Shown piece after piece: positions 15,253 through 19,408 of a stretch of DNA of 19,408 nucleotides. The translations under genes and the position numbers were made by a program. Each line of letters starts with the position of its first letter. Positions within the stretch are counted from its first letter, which is position 1. The notes beneath the pieces were generated by a model that saw only the letters and a program-made list of their open reading frames with translations, searched no databases and was not told the DNA's origin. The DNA comes from an uncultured Treponema sp. (GTDB lineage Bacteria; Spirochaetota; Spirochaetia; Treponematales; Treponemataceae). The stretch lies in the NCBI GenBank assembly GCA_934699065.1, contig CAKUWD010000029.1, positions 1 to 19,408 of the forward strand, given 5' to 3'.

Positions 15253-16230
15253 TTAAGGATTGTAAGTTTTTTCTGCGGTTTTTGATATAGGAGTAATTTC
15301 AAATTGAGTATCTCCATATCCATCAAAATAAAAATGAGGAGCTACAGAAGCCCAATATTTATAATCATGATTTGCCCAATCTGAAAGATTTGAAAGAGTA
15401 AAAGTTACTGTAAAGGAGCTGTTACTATTTGTAATCTCCTCGGGAATTGACAGCAGATGGTTACCACCCCACCTTGTATTAGACCAATCTGCTTTTCCTA
15501 TAAGTAAGGCAACTTCAACAGTAGGTGAATTAATAGGAGTTGAATCTATAAAAATAGTTCCTGTATTTGCAACACAATCCACAATAAAATAGCTGCCATT
15601 ATAATTTACGTCTACCTGCATATTTAAGAGCGGCTCAGGATTTATATACTGAGTATAATCAATCCCACCACCTGCGACACATTCCAGTGTATTTGTTATC
15701 CATTTATAATTACCACCGGGAGTTCCATCATCAACAATTATGTTTGCAGAAAGCTTAACATTATAAGTTTGTCCTTGTGTGGTAAATGGATAAACAAATT
15801 CTTTCTTTGTCCAATCCATATTACTTATTTGAATAGGTAGTCCTTCAACGTTCATTGAAGATCCCGCATTTTCCTGTAAAGTAACATCATCATCAAGAAT
15901 AAGCTTTATACCGTTTGGATCTGACTGAAGTGAAAAATAACTTCTTTGCTGAGGCTGCGGCGGCTGTGGAATTGGCTGCTGGGGCTGCTGTGGATTTTCT
16001 GGAGTGCCTTCAGGGGTTTCTGGATTTTCAGGCGTTTCTGCTGGAGTTTCCGGTGTATTCTCTGGTGTGTCATTTGTATTTTCAGGAAGCGTCTGAGTTC
16101 CAGCAGCGACTATAGTATTAGAGTCTATATCTATAAGATGGCTCGAACATGCAGAATTAATGAGCAAAGTAAAAATACATATAAGAATTGTACTGATAAT
16201 AACTAAAATATGATTATTCTGTTTCTTCAT
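15253..16230 (-). CDS. Predicted lipoprotein with a Pro/Glu/Thr-rich linker
   Basis: 325 residues from ATG 16230, chosen because GAGGAAAAA precedes it and the signal peptide then starts MKKQ. The signal (ILVIISTILICIFTLLINSAC) ends with Cys28 in a relaxed spirochaetal lipobox (NSAC), so it should be lipid-anchored in the outer or inner membrane. Residues about 40-95 are low-complexity repeats of the type PENTPETP and PQQPQQPIPQPP, a likely extended stalk. The rest (about 100-325) is rich in Trp, Tyr and Asn and predicted mostly beta. It contains segments such as SNMDWTKKEF and WSNTRWGG that could be carbohydrate- or protein-binding, but I do not recognise a family. It follows the OmpA-like gene by 11 bases and is in its operon. 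Confidence 0.75.
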   Translation of the reverse strand: MKKQNNHILVIISTILICIFTLLINSACSSHLIDIDSNTIVAAGTQTLPENTNDTPENTPETPAETPENPETPEGTPENPQQPQQPIPQPPQPQQRSYFSLQSDPNGIKLILDDDVTLQENAGSSMNVEGLPIQISNMDWTKKEFVYPFTTQGQTYNVKLSANIIVDDGTPGGNYKWITNTLECVAGGGIDYTQYINPEPLLNMQVDVNYNGSYFIVDCVANTGTIFIDSTPINSPTVEVALLIGKADWSNTRWGGNHLLSIPEEITNSNSSFTVTFTLSNLSDWANHDYKYWASVAPHFYFDGYGDTQFEITPISKTAEKTYNP

Positions 16231-16241
16231 TTTTTCCTCGC

Positions 16242-17795
16242 TTAGTAAGTTATTACGAATTCTACACGGCGGTTCTTCCACCAGTTATCCCGATCTTTTC
16301 TGCCAGCAAGAGGATCAGCTCCACCCCTTCCTACAGTTTCAATCTGTTCTGCCTTTATTCCACGTTTTATCAGTTCTTTCTTTATGTATTCAGCACGCCA
16401 GAGGCTCAAAGGCATACAGGCGGTTCTGTCTTCTTTTTCTGTACCGCTGATATTGTTTGCATAACCTTCAATAAGAACATGACAACCCGGATGTTCTTTG
16501 ATGAGAGCAACTGCTTCGTCGATTGTTCTTTCATTCTGGGCAATCTGTTTGCGGCTTAGGCCAGAGAATACCGCACCATTCTTACTGAAGAAGAGGATAT
16601 TTTTCAAACCGAGTCGAACACTTGTTGGAGTATATTCCTCAGTTTCGTCTTCGTCTTCTTCAATCACAGGTTCACTTTCTTCTTCAGCAGTTGACTGGCT
16701 TGTAACCGGCTTTTCTGCTGCAAGACGTGCTGCCTCTTCTTCGGCGGCAAGACGGGCCTTCTCAGCTTCTTCAGCAGCAAGTCGGGTTGCCTCTTCTTCT
16801 GCTGCGAGACGAGCCTTTTCTTCCTCCTCTGCAGCAATACGAGCTCTCTCAGCCTCTTCGGTAGCGATTCTTTCTTCTTCTGCCACACGAAGCTTCTCAG
16901 CTTCTTCAGCTCGCTTACGTTCTTCTTCTGCAAGTCGCTCTTCTTCGAGTCGCTGTCTTTCTGCTTCGTCTGCAAGACGTTTTTCTTCTGCCAGACGTTC
17001 TTTCTCATCCTCTTCTGCTGCAAGGCGTGCCTTTTCTGCTTCTTCAGCAGCAAGTCGGGTTGCCTCTTCTTCTGCAGCGAGACGAGCCTTTTCTTCTTCT
17101 GCTAATCGTGCTTTTTCGGCCTTCTCAGCTTTTTTTGCTTCTTTTACTTTACGCTTTTCTTCAGCTGCGGTTTCATCAATCATAGCTTCATTTTTCATTT
17201 CAAAATGCCAGATTGCACCAAGCCGAAGACCTAACATATTTGTAGATTTTTCTTTTTCAGGAACAATTGTAAAAAGAGGAGCTAATTCAACTTCAAGATT
17301 CTGTAATGCCGAAGGAATCCATCGTAACGAAGGTGCAATACTAATAAACGGCGAAAGATAAGTTCCGTCTTTTTCTGTTTCGTCAATCTGATATTTTGTA
17401 AAAAAGGTTGAAAGGCCACCGCCTACTTCCGGCTGAAAAGCAAAATATTGATTAAATAATTTGAACGGGATTCTAAGCCAGATGTTTGCGAACGCTCTGA
17501 TTTCTTCATCAGATTTTAAGGAAGTATTTGACTTTGGAAAAACATGGCCATATTCTGCACGAATACCAGCGCCTAAATCCATATTCATAGGAAGATTTAA
17601 AGGAAAAGTATATTCACCTGCCAGAGACAACCCCATATTTGCATTTGCAAATTGAGAATAATCTCCTATAGGAACCTGACCAAATACATCTCCCCCTATA
17701 GCAAAACCTTTATAACGGGGAAGATCAGAATTCTTCTCTGCGAATAATGCGACACCTAAAAATATAATCGAAATACATATAAATAAACGTTTCAT
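16242..17795 (-). CDS. OmpA-like outer-membrane protein with a long Ala/Glu/Arg coiled coil
   Basis: 517 residues from ATG 17795; a GTG at 17807 is in frame but unlikely. A signal peptide ends near LFAEKN. Residues about 25-200 look like a small outer-membrane beta-barrel (alternating strands such as GLSLAGEYTFPL, then LRLGAIWHF). About 208-360 is a charged coiled coil built of KARLAAEEEATRLAAEEA-type repeats. About 400-517 is an OmpA C-terminal domain ending NRRVEFVITY. In that domain the diaminopimelate-binding Asp is Asn447 (GYANN for GYTDx), while the partner Arg467 (LSLWRAEY) is kept. Treponemes are reported to use ornithine in place of diaminopimelate, so altered or absent peptidoglycan binding is plausible. 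It probably tethers the outer membrane across the periplasm; the lipoprotein gene follows in the same operon. Confidence 0.85.
   Translation of the reverse strand: MKRLFICISIIFLGVALFAEKNSDLPRYKGFAIGGDVFGQVPIGDYSQFANANMGLSLAGEYTFPLNLPMNMDLGAGIRAEYGHVFPKSNTSLKSDEEIRAFANIWLRIPFKLFNQYFAFQPEVGGGLSTFFTKYQIDETEKDGTYLSPFISIAPSLRWIPSALQNLEVELAPLFTIVPEKEKSTNMLGLRLGAIWHFEMKNEAMIDETAAEEKRKVKEAKKAEKAEKARLAEEEKARLAAEEEATRLAAEEAEKARLAAEEDEKERLAEEKRLADEAERQRLEEERLAEEERKRAEEAEKLRVAEEERIATEEAERARIAAEEEEKARLAAEEEATRLAAEEAEKARLAAEEEAARLAAEKPVTSQSTAEEESEPVIEEDEDETEEYTPTSVRLGLKNILFFSKNGAVFSGLSRKQIAQNERTIDEAVALIKEHPGCHVLIEGYANNISGTEKEDRTACMPLSLWRAEYIKKELIKRGIKAEQIETVGRGGADPLAGRKDRDNWWKNRRVEFVITY
16765..17096. repeat. 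Direct DNA repeats inside the coiled-coil coding region
   Basis: Bases 16765-16823 and 17038-17096 are identical over 59 bases except for one mismatch (16803 versus 17076), 273 bases apart, an exact multiple of three. Several shorter related repeats lie between. Recombination between them would lengthen or shorten the coiled coil by 91 residues without a frameshift. Confidence 0.8.
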
Positions 17796-17946
17796 AAAAT
17801 TACTCACATATATTATATATATGCAGTTACACGAAACTAAAGTTCATTTATACATAAAATTCCATGATTACTTACATAAAAATCGATGAATTTTTCACAG
17901 ATTAAGAATTGTTTTCTGTCAGATTTTGCTTCTGTCGCAGCCGAAA

Positions 17947-17989
17947 TTTTTGAAGAACCCGGGATTAATCGTCCCGTGCCCTTCAAAAA
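17947..17989. terminator. Long inverted repeat after the outer-membrane protein gene
   Basis: TTTTTGAAG (17947-17955) pairs with CTTCAAAAA (17981-17989), with an inner CGGG/CCCG pair. It begins just past the stop of the minus-strand porin-like gene and before the OmpA promoter region, where a terminator is expected. The U-run after the stem is poor, so efficiency is uncertain. The rest of 17796-17996 is AT-rich; a TATAAT on the minus strand (17817 to 17812) may be the OmpA -10, without a good -35. Confidence 0.5.
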
Positions 17990-17996
17990 ATATAAC

Positions 17997-19331
17997 TTAG
18001 AAAGAAAACTTTGCGTTCAAACATAGACTGCTTAAATCTTTGTAGGCTCCGTACTTTCCATTACGCTCCGGCCCCGGAATAAAGATAAAAGCTTTTACTC
18101 CAACATTGATTTGATCTGAAAGACTATAGTTTATTGCAGGAGAAAGCATGCTATCAAAATCATTGAAACCTATAAGACCAGAAAAACTAAGTTCCAGAGT
18201 TTCGTTTACAAGTGATTTTGAGATACTCAGTGTTGCGCCATGAGTGTATGCATTCTTGCGATCCAGAGACTCAAGACTGTCCATCACATATTCACAATAA
18301 TACTGTGCAGTCAGAGTCCAGCCGCTTGGCATCCAATCTATACCTGCAAGACCAGAAATCTGATTTCGTTGGAGAGAACCACCATTAGATTTCTGAAAAT
18401 GGCGCTGTGGGAAAAAGGCAGCCTCGAGACGAAGAACTGTTGCCCCGATTGGAAGCGCTGCATCCATACCAATCATTGCCATGCGTTTATAATTTCCATT
18501 TATGATTATACCGGAAGGAATTCCTGTTGTGGGATTTGCAGACTGCATTGAATATTCCATGATTGGAATATCATCCCAGCCATAAAAACCATAAAGAGAA
18601 AGGTCCAGCAAAGAAAAATATCCCGAAAGCTTTAAACCGTATTCCCCGTTCCAGATTGCGAGTTCGGGTTTTTGGATTGATCCGACACTAACTGGAAGAG
18701 TAAGAGCCTGTCCCTGCCCCAGAGAAAATTTTATATTAGACGGAATTAAATATTTCCGAAGAGGATTTTTTTCTTCGAGCGGGAGTGCTGCCGGTGTGAA
18801 AAATGGAATCCAGTAAGCATCAGCTGTAAACTGGTTTCCGCTTATAGAAAGTCGGATTGCGTCTACTGCAAGCTTTGAATCGTCTCCTGTCATTGCAGCA
18901 AAGCTGCTCATATCTGATGGACACAAAACATTTGTGATGTCTATTCCGTCGGCCTTACCCCAGGCAGTTTTCTGGCGGCCAATTCTGATTCCCCAGAAGG
19001 AATCAGTGTAATCCAGCCAGAGCTCTCCAAGAGAAAGGTCAAAACCGTTCCCCAGATTTCCCGAAGAAAAGCCGCCGTTTATTGCGCCAGTTGCATCATA
19101 AGAAAGACTTGCTTCTGCGTAGGCAGAACTGTTTCCGTAATAAGCATCTAGTTTTCCGGTGAAGGAGGTTCTTCCTAAAGTAAATCGGCCGGCACTTGCG
19201 TCTTTGTCTGTCCAGGGAGCTCCTACTCCCCAGAGAGTTTCGATATCACCAGCAAAATCAACTCCGCCTTCGGCTGTGAGCCCAATTGTTGCGAGAATGA
19301 GACTGATTGTTATAAGGAATAATTTTTTCAT
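17997..19331 (-). CDS. Outer-membrane beta-barrel protein (porin-like, DUF1302-like)
   Basis: 444 residues. A signal peptide (MKKLFLITISLILATIGLTA) would be cut before EGG. The rest alternates polar and hydrophobic residues in beta-strand fashion with many aromatic girdle residues, and ends LNAKFSF, with the C-terminal Phe that marks proteins inserted by the BAM machinery. The segment GIRIGRQKTAWGKADGIDITNVL is typical of a family of bacterial barrels related to DUF1302/alginate-export-type porins seen in treponemes. Cargo is unknown. ATG 19331 has GAGG (19340 to 19337), which lies in one arm of a CCTC/GAGG hairpin (19337-19349) that may reduce initiation. It seems to be transcribed alone, upstream of the OmpA-lipoprotein operon on the same strand. 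Confidence 0.8.
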   Translation of the reverse strand: MKKLFLITISLILATIGLTAEGGVDFAGDIETLWGVGAPWTDKDASAGRFTLGRTSFTGKLDAYYGNSSAYAEASLSYDATGAINGGFSSGNLGNGFDLSLGELWLDYTDSFWGIRIGRQKTAWGKADGIDITNVLCPSDMSSFAAMTGDDSKLAVDAIRLSISGNQFTADAYWIPFFTPAALPLEEKNPLRKYLIPSNIKFSLGQGQALTLPVSVGSIQKPELAIWNGEYGLKLSGYFSLLDLSLYGFYGWDDIPIMEYSMQSANPTTGIPSGIIINGNYKRMAMIGMDAALPIGATVLRLEAAFFPQRHFQKSNGGSLQRNQISGLAGIDWMPSGWTLTAQYYCEYVMDSLESLDRKNAYTHGATLSISKSLVNETLELSFSGLIGFNDFDSMLSPAINYSLSDQINVGVKAFIFIPGPERNGKYGAYKDLSSLCLNAKFSF

Positions 19332-19347
19332 AATGGCCTCTTTTTGA

Positions 19348-19383
19348 GGTTCTAGGTGTTAGGTTTTAGGTTCTAGGGTTTTA
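19348..19383 (+). repeat. Five telomere-like heptamer repeats
   Basis: Read on the plus strand: GGTTCTA, GGTGTTA, GGTTTTA, GGTTCTA, then after one extra G another GGTTTTA. It lies between the porin gene start and the GC hairpin at the edge and codes for nothing. Confidence 0.75.
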
Positions 19384-19408
19384 GGGGCATAGCCCCTAGG
19401 AGAAGGGG
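19382..19408 (+). repeat. GC hairpin and start of an element resembling the left-edge repeat
   Basis: TAGGGGC/GCCCCTA (19382-19398) forms a seven-base stem with an ATA loop and is followed by GGAGAAGGGG at the edge. The left element, read on the minus strand, has the same order: GC hairpin, then TTAGAAGGGG. The two are therefore probably related copies in inverted orientation; only the first bases of this one are visible. Confidence 0.5.

Noticed and set aside
16700..17160. CRISPR-like or tandem non-coding repeats
   Set aside because: The repeats are in frame, code for a coiled coil, vary in spacing and have no unique spacers.
16498..17361. A 287-codon Ser/Ala-rich ORF on the plus strand
   Set aside because: It is the antisense of the Ala/Glu/Arg coiled coil; low complexity keeps it open. 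No ribosome site or recognisable fold.
1..19408. Prophage, insertion sequence, tRNA or rRNA genes
   Set aside because: No transposase, integrase, phage structural gene, cloverleaf or rRNA-like sequence was recognised on either strand.

Overview
The window looks like a chromosomal segment of a host- or gut-associated spirochaete, most probably a Treponema. This is inferred from the moderate-to-low GC content, a lipoprotein with a relaxed spirochaetal lipobox, an OmpA-type protein that has lost the Asp used to bind diaminopimelate, a treponeme-style outer-membrane barrel, and a mixture of anaerobe-type metabolic genes. I see no rRNA, tRNA, CRISPR array, phage or insertion sequence.

Left third (1-7416). 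A partial metallo-beta-lactamase-fold gene at the edge is followed by a hairpin-rich repeat. Next come two divergent operons: on the minus strand ATC-hydrolase-like, SRPBCC and AraC regulator; on the plus strand TetR regulator, an ATP/PEP-dikinase-like protein with rifampicin-phosphotransferase architecture, and a MATE exporter. A small minus-strand methyltransferase gene that has lost its middle in frame converges on the MATE gene. Together this reads as a xenobiotic-response and efflux island.

Middle (7492-15123). A five-gene minus-strand operon encodes a NitT/TauT-type ABC importer (binding protein, permease, ATPase), a two-domain cupin, and a 1251-residue protein with two tandem BadF/HgdC-type activase domains fused to a DUF2229-like region. 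A divergent Crp/Fnr regulator lies upstream, with a 16-bp palindrome between the two. This is the best candidate for an undescribed system: an importer coupled to a radical-type, ATP-driven electron-transfer enzyme whose substrate is unknown.

A 16-bp palindrome, GTTAGY-N4-RCTAAC, occurs perfectly at the promoters of the ATC-hydrolase operon, the methyltransferase remnant and the ABC/activase operon, and with one mismatch in the tetR promoter. In each case it overlaps or abuts the predicted -10 region. This suggests that one repressor, most likely the TetR encoded here, controls all four units.

Right third (15124-19408). Minus-strand envelope genes: an OmpA-like protein with a long Ala/Glu/Arg coiled coil, a proline-rich lipoprotein in the same operon, and an outer-membrane beta-barrel protein. 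The window ends in five heptamer repeats and a GC hairpin that resemble the repeat near the left edge in inverted orientation.
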